A DNA stretch of 64,000 nt from Geotalea sp. SG265. GTDB taxonomy: Bacteria; Desulfobacterota; Desulfuromonadia; Geobacterales; Geobacteraceae. Shown piece by piece: positions 11,401-18,176 of this stretch (positions are counted from its first letter, which is position 1; every line of letters begins with the position of its first letter). Below the pieces are notes generated by a model. It had not been told where the DNA came from. It searched no databases and worked only from the letters and a program-made list of their open reading frames with translations. The position numbers and the translations under genes were made by a program. Where the stretch lies: positions 62,001 through 126,000 of the forward strand of contig NZ_JAKZFT010000009.1 in assembly GCF_022808985.1 (NCBI RefSeq), read 5' to 3'.

Positions 11401-12610
11401 GGGTGCCGTAGGAATCGGTAATGCTGAAGTTGTTGGTGGCCGACATGGTGCTCAGGATGTTCACACCCGGCGCTCCCACGTGCACCGTACGTTTCCCGTA
11501 GTTGGAAAAGGAGGCGATCCGGTCGTTGTGGTCGGTGGCGGCGACGGCAATGATATTGGGGGCATCGTAGGATGGCGGGTATGAGGGTCCTGCATCGTTA
11601 TTGTTGGAATCGTTTCCGGCGGCAGCCATGAAAAGGATATCCTGCTGGGCGTTGATGGCGTCGAGCAGGGCCTGGGAAAACGAACCGCCTCCCCAGCTGT
11701 TGTTTGTGGCGACAATGGGTATGCCGCGGTCCTTGAGGCTTTTCACATAGAGGAGGCATTCTACGGCGTCACTGGTATAACCGCTTCCGCCGCTGTTCAG
11801 AAACTTGCAGGCGATCATGCGCACATTCCAGTTTACTCCGGTCACGCCGACGGCGTTATTGCCGACGGCGCCGATGGACCCTGCCACATGGGTGCCATGC
11901 CCATTGTCGTCGAGGGGATCTCCGCCGTTCGTGATGGCGTTATAGCCGTGAATGTCGTCGATGTAGCCATTGCCGTCGTCGTCCAGACCATTGCCGGGAA
12001 TTTCTCCGGGATTAGTCCACACATTTGCCGCCAGATCGGGGTGATTGTAGTCAATGCCGGTGTCGATGACGGCGACGTAGACCTGGTTGCTTCCCGTCGT
12101 CAGGTCCCATGCCGCCTTGGCCTTCATGTCTGCACCGCTGGTACCGCCGGTCTGGCCCGAGTTGGCCAGCGACCACTGTTCCACGAAGCGCGGGTCGGTT
12201 GGGGTGGCCTGAATTTTCTGGACATAATCGGGTTCCACATACTCGATGGCCGGATCATTCTTCAGGCGTTTGACCGCTTCCACCACCGTGTCTCCCTGTC
12301 GAATCTTAATCCGCTCCAGACGCAGGCCCGGATATTCCTTTACCTTTTTCGTGCCGTGCCGTTCGTGGAAACGCTGCCTACCGGTGTTGTCGGTTCCGGT
12401 GCGAAACTTGACCAGAACTTCACCGTCACGATAGTTGTGTTCATCGGCTGTAGCCGGTTGTTTCAGGGCAGTTTTAAGGAGCGCCCGCGGTGACAAGGGC
12501 CTTGCCACGTGTGACTGTGCATCGCCAGGTACCATGGCGGAGTACCCATCGGATTCAAAAACAGCAAGGCACAAAAAACACAGGATGGGAAAAATGAGCA
12601 TTCTGACCAT
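8489..12610 (-). CDS. Secreted subtilisin-like (S8) protease with Ig-like domains and propeller-like repeats
   Basis: 1373 aa. The start follows AGGAGGAG. There is an N-terminal signal peptide, then a propeptide-like region (about 60-130) containing an EVLVKF motif. The S8 catalytic domain carries Asp183 (VIDTG), His238 (NGHGTH), oxyanion Asn333 (AAGND) and Ser408 (GTSMATP), so it should be active. About 480-640 and 1020-1290 hold putative-Ig (He_PIG-like) domains with repeated P-Y-x-W/I-x-L-x-x-G-x-L-P-x-G-L motifs. About 650-1000 holds SBBP-like repeats (D-x-x-G-N-I/V-Y-V-A-G), probably a beta propeller. The last about 90 residues resemble the C-terminus of the MBG-repeat protein encoded at 48445-53607. 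It is probably exported and surface-associated; the substrate is unknown. Confidence 0.9.
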   Translation of the reverse strand: MVRMLIFPILCFLCLAVFESDGYSAMVPGDAQSHVARPLSPRALLKTALKQPATADEHNYRDGEVLVKFRTGTDNTGRQRFHERHGTKKVKEYPGLRLERIKIRQGDTVVEAVKRLKNDPAIEYVEPDYVQKIQATPTDPRFVEQWSLANSGQTGGTSGADMKAKAAWDLTTGSNQVYVAVIDTGIDYNHPDLAANVWTNPGEIPGNGLDDDGNGYIDDIHGYNAITNGGDPLDDNGHGTHVAGSIGAVGNNAVGVTGVNWNVRMIACKFLNSGGSGYTSDAVECLLYVKSLKDRGIPIVATNNSWGGGSFSQALLDAINAQQDILFMAAAGNDSNNNDAGPSYPPSYDAPNIIAVAATDHNDRIASFSNYGKRTVHVGAPGVNILSTMSATNNFSITDSYGTLSGTSMATPHVTGLAALLKAQDSQRDWRQIRNLIIAGGDDTLLLREKTASGKRISALGSLSCNNKPLLVPLKYPSFPVPLGISTTISAQSINCSAPAGPVTVTTPGGQTISLIDDGIAPDAVAGDGIFTASWTPPTDAGTIHYLKFLSPAGTVFVPPLNVTRYLPQANLDVPYSQTIHVTDGIPPYTITLSGGSLPTGLSMDAAGVISGTPAATGSFTFSLNISDSVGRTSGKLYTLEVTDDMVIEKNALILENGNYSVPKATATDASGNIYVAGSVSNGSYDMVQTVKYDPAGNVAWSAVYDGGSSRSAEGIAVDASGNVIVVGGKPTFGGLPDALILKYDANGNQVWAKSYDNAGKSDYFFDVAVDATGNIYATGFSDFLITGVGNRNELLLAKFNTAGDLQWERIVNDGDLVQGFGVTVDQSGNIYVAGDRATAVPTGSNSVQFWYTFLTIKYAPDGTLFWSRTFGEPGWERANSVAADATGNIYVAGEMTYPSFFKLDTNGNLLWSANFCQNGFCPQLLQVIIDGNGNPTLFGIIYDGVSAYNYWIGKSTTSGSLLWSKKIQGDNQDYLRISGALDKDNNLCISRPFETRFLTSTFHEALHANKKALPGAQRGIPYSQGLEAMGGTAPYTWALTAGSLPDGLTFDPGRGMISGTPTTSGTTSFTLQLGDAHGTTVAIPLSITVFEPVMITTETVANSIMEASYYQQLAVTGGSPPYKWVVSGVPFGLNINQDTGELTGSPTMAWASNFSAIVTDANGFSATRSYWIQVLGINDTAPPAILGLGYNYMLYGGGGTEPYTWTIASGAIPPGFSLNDTHQWNAYITGTPTATGSYNFSVKIQDSAGLSYTKPMTIDITPPACQASPIRLPHTPIHYYDLLDSVLPYTSAQDTIQLQAVNITGSTTIDKMWYTLSFKGGYDCYFTATSGYTDMQGNVTVSNGTITLENLRIHGTLLLTGGISTLEQICVQ

Positions 12611-12663
12611 CGGACTCCTCCTAAAAATGAGGGCATTGCAGGAAGAAAGTTTTCAGGAGCAGG

Positions 12664-12669
12664 AGTATA
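12664..12669 (-). promoter_or_regulatory. Probable -10 box of the S8 protease gene
   Basis: On the minus strand TATACT lies about 55 nt upstream of the protease start codon. No convincing -35 hexamer is seen 16-18 nt upstream, so the assignment rests on the -10 box alone. Confidence 0.35.
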
Positions 12670-12843
12670 GCTGATCGTGATAGTAAAAGGAAGGGTTTAT
12701 TAAATGATGTAAATGTTGTGAATCCTGTGGAACTGGAATCGCAGTTGGCAACGACGTGCCGGCGCGGTGTGAGGGCTAGTGGGGAGAGAGGCAGGTTTGT
12801 CAATTTTTGTGCGGTCTGCCTTTGCATCGCTCTGTGAAAACGC

Positions 12844-12872
12844 TTGTAACCTGTAAGCTAACAGGTTACAAT
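12844..12872 (+). promoter_or_regulatory. higBA promoter with embedded palindromic operator
   Basis: A perfect 10-bp inverted repeat, TGTAACCTGT (12845-12854) and ACAGGTTACA (12861-12870) with a 6-nt spacer, coincides with a predicted promoter: TTGTAA (12844-12849), 17 nt, TACAAT (12867-12872). HigA-type antitoxins repress their own operon through such palindromes, so this is the likely HigA/HigBA operator. The predicted transcript start (about 12879) coincides with the higB ATG. Confidence 0.65.
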
Positions 12873-12878
12873 TTGAAC

Positions 12879-13157
12879 ATGATCAAGGGCTTTCGGCACA
12901 AAGGCATCCAGCTTTTCTTTGAAACAGGCTCTAAGGCTGGAATCCAGCCAAGCCATGCAGTACGTTTACGTTTGCAGTTGACCCGTCTTGATGCCGCCAC
13001 CTGTCCAAACGATATGAATGCTTCCGGATGGAAGCTTCACCGGTTGACAGGAGAGCTTGCCGACCATTGGGCGATAACGGTCAACGGCAATTGGCGTCTC
13101 ACTTTCTCATTCGAGGGGCAAGATGCGATTCTGGTTGATTACCAGGACTATCACTAA
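12879..13157 (+). CDS. higB: HigB-family toxin (RelE superfamily mRNA interferase)
   Basis: 92 aa. The protein begins MIKGFRHKG and ends with the DYQDYH tail typical of HigB toxins, with HxLxGELADHWAITVNGNWRLTF in the middle. HigB toxins cleave mRNA on the ribosome and are neutralised by HigA, encoded immediately downstream. I chose the ATG at 12879 because family members start there, although there is no ribosome binding site and the predicted transcript start is at the ATG, suggesting a leaderless message. The order toxin-antitoxin is usual for higBA. An upstream in-frame start (12807) would run through the operator and is unlikely. Confidence 0.88.
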   Translation: MIKGFRHKGIQLFFETGSKAGIQPSHAVRLRLQLTRLDAATCPNDMNASGWKLHRLTGELADHWAITVNGNWRLTFSFEGQDAILVDYQDYH

Positions 13158-13175
13158 GGCTAAGGAGAGAATATT

Positions 13176-13466
13176 ATGGCACGCATGCATAATCCCGCAC
13201 ATCCCGGCGAAGTACTCCGTGAATTTCTGCCGCAGGAAATGAGTATAGGCGAGGTCGCAGCACGTCTTGGCGTATCGCGACCTCATCTTTCCCGGTTATT
13301 GAACGGTCATACGGCAATGACCGCCGAAATGGCGATCAAGGTGGGGCTGCTGACAGGAACTACGCCGGAGTCATGGCTGGTGAACCAGGCCAAATGGGAT
13401 CTCTGGCAGGCCTCGCAAAAACCGCTGCCTAAGGTCGAGCCGCTTGATCTGGAGTCGGCAGCTTGA
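13176..13466 (+). CDS. higA: HigA-family antitoxin (HTH, XRE type)
   Basis: 96 aa, 18 nt after higB and preceded by AAGGAGA. It begins with the HigA signature NPAHPGEVLREFLP and has a helix-turn-helix in IGEVAARLGVSRPHLSRLLNGH (about residues 26-47), followed by MAIKVGLLTGTTPESWL. It should bind and inactivate HigB and, with it, repress the palindrome upstream of higB. Full length for the family (about 95-100 aa). Confidence 0.92.
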   Translation: MARMHNPAHPGEVLREFLPQEMSIGEVAARLGVSRPHLSRLLNGHTAMTAEMAIKVGLLTGTTPESWLVNQAKWDLWQASQKPLPKVEPLDLESAA

Positions 13467-13571
13467 GTTTTTCAAGTTGCAAAGGTTGGGGGAAAAGAGG
13501 TGGGTCTTTTTTACATTTCCGCTAACATTTGATGAAGGGTGGCAGGGGAATCCCTCTCGCCACAGGGACTC

Positions 13572-13838
13572 TTATTCGTAATGGGTCCACATGCGAATTA
13601 TTTTAACCGTTTTTATTTCTTCCAGGACCTCATAAACCAGCCGGTGTTGAATGTTGATTCTCCGAGAATAGGCCCCTGAAAGATCGCCAAGCAGTTTTTC
13701 ATACGGAGGGGGATTTTTGAATGGGTTTTCTTTGAGAAGTTCGAGAATTCGCTCTGCCTGAGGTTTGAGACCGGCGTGGGCAACTTTTTTTGCATCCTTT
13801 TGTGCCTGCCTGGTGAAAACCAAATGCCAGCCTACCAC
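13572..13838 (-). CDS. yoeB: YoeB/Txe-family toxin
   Basis: 88 aa. The motifs are typical of the YoeB/Txe mRNA interferases: WHLVFTRQAQKDAKK at the N-terminus, NPFKNPPPYEKLLGDLSGAYSRRIN in the middle, and HRLVYEV plus MWTHYE at the C-terminus, where the His and Tyr are the usual catalytic residues. Such toxins cleave mRNA in the ribosomal A site. It overlaps the end of the antitoxin gene by 7 nt, indicating translational coupling. It is convergent with higBA. Confidence 0.92.
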   Translation of the reverse strand: MVGWHLVFTRQAQKDAKKVAHAGLKPQAERILELLKENPFKNPPPYEKLLGDLSGAYSRRINIQHRLVYEVLEEIKTVKIIRMWTHYE

Positions 13839-14074
13839 TCCAGATCCTCACTGCATTCTTCAACAGGGGTCTTAAGACCGGCCTGGATCGATTCACGCAT
13901 CCCGGGAACCGACGTGAGATAGAGTGTTTCCTGGATCGCCCGCCAATCCTCTTCCGCAATAAGAACTGCCGAGTGTCGTTTCCCAACGATTTGGATCGGG
14001 TCATGTGACGCTGCAACATCATCAACAAGGCTGTACAGGCATTTTCTTGCTTCTGTCGCTGTTAGAGTGGGCAT
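13832..14074 (-). CDS. yefM: Phd/YefM-family antitoxin
   Basis: 80 aa, preceded by GGAGGT. The N-terminal DNA-binding part has the family pattern TATEARKCLYSLVDDVAASHDPIQIVGKRHSAVLIAEEDW, and the C-terminal part would wrap the toxin. First gene of a two-gene operon with yoeB. It would autorepress through the perfect palindrome at 14091-14108, which overlaps the -10 region. Confidence 0.93.
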   Translation of the reverse strand: MPTLTATEARKCLYSLVDDVAASHDPIQIVGKRHSAVLIAEEDWRAIQETLYLTSVPGMRESIQAGLKTPVEECSEDLEW

Positions 14075-14090
14075 TTTTATACCTCCATTT

Positions 14091-14129
14091 CGTACGATAA
14101 ATCGTACGTAAGTTTCCGGGGTAAGTCAA
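14091..14129 (-). promoter_or_regulatory. yefM-yoeB promoter and palindromic operator
   Basis: On the minus strand TTGACT (14129-14124), 17 nt, TACGAT (14106-14101) forms a good sigma70 promoter. The perfect palindrome CGTACGAT-AA-ATCGTACG (14091-14108) overlaps the -10 box, the expected position for a YefM/YefM-YoeB operator. The -35 box overlaps the last codons of the upstream zinc-ribbon gene. Confidence 0.65.
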
Positions 14130-14857
14130 TGGTTTGTTTTTGCTTTACACAACGCCAAATAGAAACCCCAGATTAACGCTGCAGTCATGGCGATTCCCCC
14201 GGCGACGAAGAAGAAACGGCCAATGGCATGGTCCCATGGAAGGAGCCCCAGCTTACCCAGCATGATCTCCCAGTCGTGGTAATCTTCCACCTCGCTCCCT
14301 GTCACACCTCCCAGGAGCGGGAGCTGCCCTGCACGGGCGTCGTCGGCATAGGGAGCCACGTCCGCCATGCTTTCGCCGAGCCACCAGATGCCGATGGCTG
14401 CTCCATAACGGTCGCCGCGCATGAAAAACGAGACTGCGACCGCCGCCGGCACCAGTAGCTGCATGATCGTTCCGCCGGCAACCTGGATGAAGCGGCCAAA
14501 GGGTGAGAAAATGACGTGCCCAGCCTCGTGAAACGGCAGATTGACCAGATGAAGAAATGATTCACCGATGAAATTGGAAGCGATGGAGTGGCTGAGGATG
14601 CGGAACGAGTAGAAGCCGAGAAGGATCAGAAATGCGGCGCGGATCAAGCTTTGCGGGGTAAAAGCGGTTTGTGGCGCAGCAAGGGGGAGGGCAGCGGCCT
14701 GATCCTGGGCTTCGGGCACGCTGGCGTCCCGTGCACGGATCTTGGCGAAGATCACTCCGCAGTACGGGCATGTTTCGCTACCTGCCGGTGAGGGAGCGGC
14801 ACATTTCGGGCAGGCGGTTACAGATGGGGAAACATTATTTCGCTCAGCGTTGATCAT
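14126..14857 (-). CDS. Zinc-ribbon integral membrane protein with HEAGH motif
   Basis: 243 aa. Residues about 16-38 form a zinc ribbon (CPKC...CPYC). Several hydrophobic segments follow, at about 72-90, 105-135 and 210-237. The motif HEAGH (about residue 110) followed by VIFSPFGRF resembles the HExxH zinc site of M50-type membrane proteases, but I cannot see a clear third ligand motif, so protease activity is uncertain. The sequence is GC-rich like the host core, unlike the AT-rich genes next to it. Function unknown; it could be a membrane protein that only resembles M50. Confidence 0.7.
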   Translation of the reverse strand: MINAERNNVSPSVTACPKCAAPSPAGSETCPYCGVIFAKIRARDASVPEAQDQAAALPLAAPQTAFTPQSLIRAAFLILLGFYSFRILSHSIASNFIGESFLHLVNLPFHEAGHVIFSPFGRFIQVAGGTIMQLLVPAAVAVSFFMRGDRYGAAIGIWWLGESMADVAPYADDARAGQLPLLGGVTGSEVEDYHDWEIMLGKLGLLPWDHAIGRFFFVAGGIAMTAALIWGFYLALCKAKTNH

Positions 14858-14892
14858 GTATTGGCTTCCGGTTCAAGGTGATTCCATAGTTG

Positions 14893-14921
14893 CAAGCATG
14901 AACACCAACCTTTCATGCTTG
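14893..14921. terminator. Hairpin after the 154-aa gene
   Basis: CAAGCATGAA (14893-14902) pairs perfectly with TTCATGCTTG (14912-14921) around a 9-nt loop, directly after the stop codon of the minus-strand gene. There is no clear T tract on either strand, so it may be a 3'-protecting hairpin rather than an efficient terminator. Confidence 0.4.
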
Positions 14922-15386
14922 TTATTTCAATATTTCGAGTCTGAAACGCACAATTTTAACCTCGCCCATGACATACTTCTGAACTTTCAGTTTAAAAATC
15001 CAACTGAGTCCTTGCCCCCGTTCCGCCTCTATATCTGTCTCATCAAGGTCTAGAGACTCCAATAGTGGAGGCACAGCCAGAAATTCCTTGGGCGTCACAA
15101 TAATTTCAGATGGAACTGCGGCCTCGCCCTGCCGCACTACCTTTATGGATTGAATAAATCTAAGGCCACCTTGATCGGCAAGAATTCGCTCGTGATTATC
15201 GAAGACAATGGCCGGTCTGAGGACCGCGGCTACCTCACGAATGAATTCTGGGTCTGATATCTTTTTCTTTATTCTGTTGTCGATGTACGAGTTAACACCA
15301 TACAATGCGGCTATCAGTGCTGAGATGACTCCAATGAAACCACCAACTGCCTTGATTGTTGTCCAAAGACCAGAAGTAATTCCCAC
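14922..15386 (-). CDS. TM-anchored protein of unknown function
   Basis: 154 aa with a GTG start preceded by GAGGAG about 8 nt upstream. One hydrophobic segment (about residues 12-28) is followed by a basic stretch (NRIKKK) and a soluble domain of about 120 residues rich in E, V and I. I recognise no family. It lies directly downstream (in minus-strand sense) of an attC-like site, so it could be a cassette gene. There is no paralogue in the window. Confidence 0.6.
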   Translation of the reverse strand: MGITSGLWTTIKAVGGFIGVISALIAALYGVNSYIDNRIKKKISDPEFIREVAAVLRPAIVFDNHERILADQGGLRFIQSIKVVRQGEAAVPSEIIVTPKEFLAVPPLLESLDLDETDIEAERGQGLSWIFKLKVQKYVMGEVKIVRFRLEILK

Positions 15387-15409
15387 GCGAATCTCCTCAG
15401 AGCATTATT

Positions 15410-15468
15410 GCGCTAACGCCACAAGCCTGACCGGTGCGTTTTGGGGCCGGTCTTGGCGCTAGTTGGAC
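15410..15468 (-). repeat. attC-like recombination site (candidate 1)
   Basis: Read on the minus strand, an R''-like box GTCCAAC (15468-15462) is followed by an imperfect stem (CTAGCGCCAAG ... CTTG-T-GGCGTTAG with an inner ACCGG/CCGGT) and ends at GTTAGCG (15417-15411). The extra unpaired T and CAGG on one arm resemble the extrahelical bases of attC sites. The M32 gene stop codon TAG sits inside the site, as is usual for cassette genes. The right-hand box departs from GTTRRRY at two positions, so this is a candidate only. Confidence 0.4.
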
Positions 15469-16970
15469 ATTTGATATATCCTGTCATACTTAGTGTAAAG
15501 ATATTTCATGTAGGATTTAACTGACAGTTGCTCAGCTGTAAATTTATGGATTAATTCACTAGCAGTGAACTTACAACCATGCGTATAAATATTTGATTTT
15601 AACCAATCAAGAAGCGTGTCAAACTTGCCATTTTTAATCTCTTCTGCAATTTCTGGACATGTACTAATGGCGCTGTCATAACACAAAGCACTTATAACGT
15701 TGCCTAGTGTATAACTTTGGAACCCACCACCTATTAGATCGCAGTACCAATGTACATCTTGAAGTACCCCGTTTATATTGTTTGAAGGGAAAATATTCAA
15801 ATCACTAGCATATCGAGCATTCCATGCGTCAGGCAAATCCATCACTTCAAGATTACCCTCTAGCAGGTCAAGTTCCAGATCAAAACGTATCATCACATGT
15901 AAATTATAAGTTACCTCATCTGCTTCAGTGCGTATTAGTGTTGGCTTAACTTTATTGATGGCACGGAGAAATGATTCTACGGTTATACCATTAAGTTGAT
16001 GCGGAAAGACATTTTTAAGCACCGGAAAAAAATAGTGCCAAAAAGCATCACTCCGCCCGACAAGGTTTTCCCACAACCGAGCCTGACTTTCGTGGATTCC
16101 CATTGATGCACCCTTTGCAAGAGGGGTCCCATCAAATTTCGATGATATACCCTGCACATACATTGCATGGCCAGCTTCATGTAATGTGCTTGAAAAGGAC
16201 TCAAAAAAACTATTCTTGTTTACATTTGTAGTAATGCGAACATCGTCAAGTGACATATTAATTGTGAACGGATGTATAGAAAGGTCTTGTCTGCCGCGCT
16301 TAAAGTTATATCCAAATGCCTTAATAACCTTAAGGCCAAAATCTAGTTGTTTTTTTTGAGGATAAGATTTGAACAAAAATTGATCATCCGGTTCAGCTTT
16401 GCTTGAAATTTCTTTTACCAATGGCACGATCCCCTCTTTAATTTCTTTAAAGACAGGACGCAGTAATGAAACTTTCATTCCATACTCTTCATTTTGAATT
16501 AACGGGTCGGCTATATGCTCATAAGGGGAGAAGAAGTTGGCATATTCTCTGCTCAAATCTATGGTTGTTTGTAAATAAGGCGCAACAATTGAAAAATTGT
16601 CTTCTTCACGCGCTCGACACCAAGCTTCATAAGATGCTGATTTATGTTCCTCCAACACCGTTATAAATCGTGGCGGGACTTTAATTGCCTTTTCGTATTC
16701 CCGCTTAGTAACTCGTATGAGACTTGTGTCGTCTGACTCATATGGGAGATTTTTTGTTGATAGTAAAAGTTTGTCAAGCAATTTACCAATCGAGGGACTG
16801 GTGAACTTTTCATGAGCCAAGCGTGCCAAAGTTGCTTTTTGTCGCCCACGCGCATATGCACCTTTTGGAGGCATATAAACGAGTTCGTCCCACTCCAACA
16901 AGTTGTTGGTGGATTCTATGTCAGATATTTCTATTAGTTTGTGTTTAAGTTTAGTTAGGTCGTCTTTCAT
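15459..16970 (-). CDS. M32-family metallocarboxypeptidase
   Basis: 503 aa, about the usual length for M32 (carboxypeptidase Taq). The zinc motif HEAGH is seen in FSSTLHEAGHAMYVQG (about residue 263), followed by the family motif GIHESQARLWENLVGRS, which supplies the downstream Glu ligand and binding residues. The N-terminal half contains W-D and MPP motifs. M32 enzymes remove C-terminal residues other than Pro. The gene is strikingly AT-rich compared with the GC-rich flanking core genes. Its stop codon lies inside an attC-like site, and a second attC-like site lies beyond the gene upstream, so I infer horizontal acquisition. The start follows AAAGGAT. Confidence 0.88.
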   Translation of the reverse strand: MKDDLTKLKHKLIEISDIESTNNLLEWDELVYMPPKGAYARGRQKATLARLAHEKFTSPSIGKLLDKLLLSTKNLPYESDDTSLIRVTKREYEKAIKVPPRFITVLEEHKSASYEAWCRAREEDNFSIVAPYLQTTIDLSREYANFFSPYEHIADPLIQNEEYGMKVSLLRPVFKEIKEGIVPLVKEISSKAEPDDQFLFKSYPQKKQLDFGLKVIKAFGYNFKRGRQDLSIHPFTINMSLDDVRITTNVNKNSFFESFSSTLHEAGHAMYVQGISSKFDGTPLAKGASMGIHESQARLWENLVGRSDAFWHYFFPVLKNVFPHQLNGITVESFLRAINKVKPTLIRTEADEVTYNLHVMIRFDLELDLLEGNLEVMDLPDAWNARYASDLNIFPSNNINGVLQDVHWYCDLIGGGFQSYTLGNVISALCYDSAISTCPEIAEEIKNGKFDTLLDWLKSNIYTHGCKFTASELIHKFTAEQLSVKSYMKYLYTKYDRIYQMSN

Positions 16971-16993
16971 TTTTTATCCTTTTAAAGTCGGTA

Positions 16994-17485
16994 TTAGCTT
17001 AGCTTTTTCCAAGTTGACTCGGAGGATTCTATTCGTTGTGTATCATGATCAAACCACGTAGCTTGACCTTTCATACTCAGCCTGTCTGGACTAACAATGA
17101 GTTGAATCATGCCTACGCCGGTTATGTTTCCTTGCTCGCCTCGTTTTTTATATGATCCAAAAATCATATTGTGCTTTGCTTTTAAATCATAATCAAATAT
17201 TCTCGGTGTTACTTTTGTTTCACCTGTTCCTGTAATTATGTTACCAAGATGGCTCAACCTGGTAATCTCTTGTTCGATAACCCAATTTGTACACCCGCCA
17301 TCTTCTGGCTCTTTAAAAATTTGCTCCCATTTGCCAGTAAGGTCATATCTATCTGGGTTCAGAAAATGAAAAACAGAACTGAGCATTTTATTAACGAATA
17401 TAGTGAGCCTTGGAGTAAGATAATTTGCTATAAAACCTCCTGCAATACCTAAAACAAATCCAATTGAAAGTGATAGATAATCCAT
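16994..17485 (-). CDS. TM-anchored small beta-domain protein of unknown function
   Basis: 163 aa. I chose the ATG at 17485 because AAAGGAGGT precedes it; the longer frame would start inside the repeat upstream. An N-terminal hydrophobic segment (about residues 5-24, glycine-rich) precedes a domain starting DLTGKWEQIF and continuing with alternating hydrophobic strands (IITGTG, ITGVGMIQLIV, LSMKGQATWF), as in small beta-barrel or calycin-like folds. AT-rich like the M32 gene 23 nt downstream, with which it is probably co-transcribed. No specific family is recognised. Confidence 0.65.
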   Translation of the reverse strand: MDYLSLSIGFVLGIAGGFIANYLTPRLTIFVNKMLSSVFHFLNPDRYDLTGKWEQIFKEPEDGGCTNWVIEQEITRLSHLGNIITGTGETKVTPRIFDYDLKAKHNMIFGSYKKRGEQGNITGVGMIQLIVSPDRLSMKGQATWFDHDTQRIESSESTWKKLS

Positions 17486-17514
17486 CCTACAACCTCCTTT
17501 AATTCCAATGATCT

Positions 17515-17575
17515 GCTCAACGTGTTGAGGGCGCAGGGCGGAGCGTAGCGAAGGCCGACTGCCGCCCTGTTGAAC
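17515..17575 (-). repeat. attC-like recombination site (candidate 2)
   Basis: On the minus strand the 61-bp site begins GTTCAAC and ends GTTGAGC. Both fit the attC core consensus (RYYYAAC ... GTTRRRY) and are near-complementary to each other. Between them AGGGCGG pairs with CCGCCCT around a GC-rich loop containing TTCGCTACGCTCC, leaving extra unpaired bases on the right arm. It lies about 30 nt upstream of the 163-aa gene. The arm spacing is not textbook, and no integron integrase is in the window. Confidence 0.42.
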
Positions 17576-17833
17576 CTTATTATGGTCTTGGAAAAATTCC
17601 AATCTCCAATTTTTCCCTACACAGTTTTCTTATATAGTTTTAGAAGCTCACTGGCTATTTGGATGTGAGGGAAAGGGGACGTTGTTTGCTGGTTTGCTAG
17701 CAACCCAATATCCTCTCCATCATCTCCCCGAATGCCGGTTTTTCTCAACCTTCCGATGTGCAATGGCCTCTTCCTGAACTCGCTCTACACCTGCAAAAAA
17801 ACCTCGCTCCCCCGCAGGCTGCCTGTGGCAGGC
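17576..17833. other. Intergenic stretch between the attC-like site and the HNH gene
   Basis: About 260 nt with no ORF I can support. On the minus strand, after the HNH stop codon, a GC-rich imperfect hairpin (GCCTGC-CACA-GGCAG) is followed some 15 nt later by a seven-T run (near 17798-17804). This may be a weak terminator. Confidence 0.3.
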
Positions 17834-18169
17834 TCATTTCTTCCCCCCATCCCCCTGAAGATAATCTGCCAATATCGATCGGCTGTGCTCGTCATCGTGA
17901 CAGTAGACACAGAGGTTTTCCCAGTTGCTACCGTCGGGTGGGTTGTTGTGATGATTGCCATCCTTGTGATGGACGGTGAGCAGATGCAGGTTGGCAAGGT
18001 CGAATTCCCGGCCGCATTTGGCGCAGATCCAGCCGTGGAGTTTCAGGGAGCGCTCCCGGTAGTTGTCGGGGGCGGTTTGCCCGGCCCTCATTCTGCGAAC
18101 GATCTCGTCGGCTTCTTCCTGGGTTTTTGCCGCCGGCTTCGGGGCGCGGGGGCGAAAGGAACGGGTCAT
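17834..18169 (-). CDS. HNH nuclease of the YajD type
   Basis: 111 aa. Two zinc-binding pairs are visible (CAKCG and CVYCH) around the HNH core LLTVHHKDGNHHNNPPDG ... WENLCVYCHDDEH, the arrangement of YajD-like HNH proteins. They are small cytoplasmic metal-dependent nucleases of unclear physiological role. A TTG codon 6 nt further upstream (18175) is an alternative start. Last gene of a probable CDF-DUF4124-HNH operon: the stop of the preceding gene is only a few nt away. Confidence 0.82.
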   Translation of the reverse strand: MTRSFRPRAPKPAAKTQEEADEIVRRMRAGQTAPDNYRERSLKLHGWICAKCGREFDLANLHLLTVHHKDGNHHNNPPDGSNWENLCVYCHDDEHSRSILADYLQGDGGKK

Positions 18170-18176
18170 GATCAAC

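Noticed and set aside
13467-13571. Third attC-like site between the two toxin-antitoxin modules
   Set aside because: A GTTAGCG string and a GTGGC/GCCAC hairpin are present, but no RYYYAAC-type partner box is found at the other end.
17486-17602. N-terminal extension of the 163-aa gene
   Set aside because: It would translate the attC-like inverted repeat; the ATG at 17485 has an excellent AAAGGAGGT.
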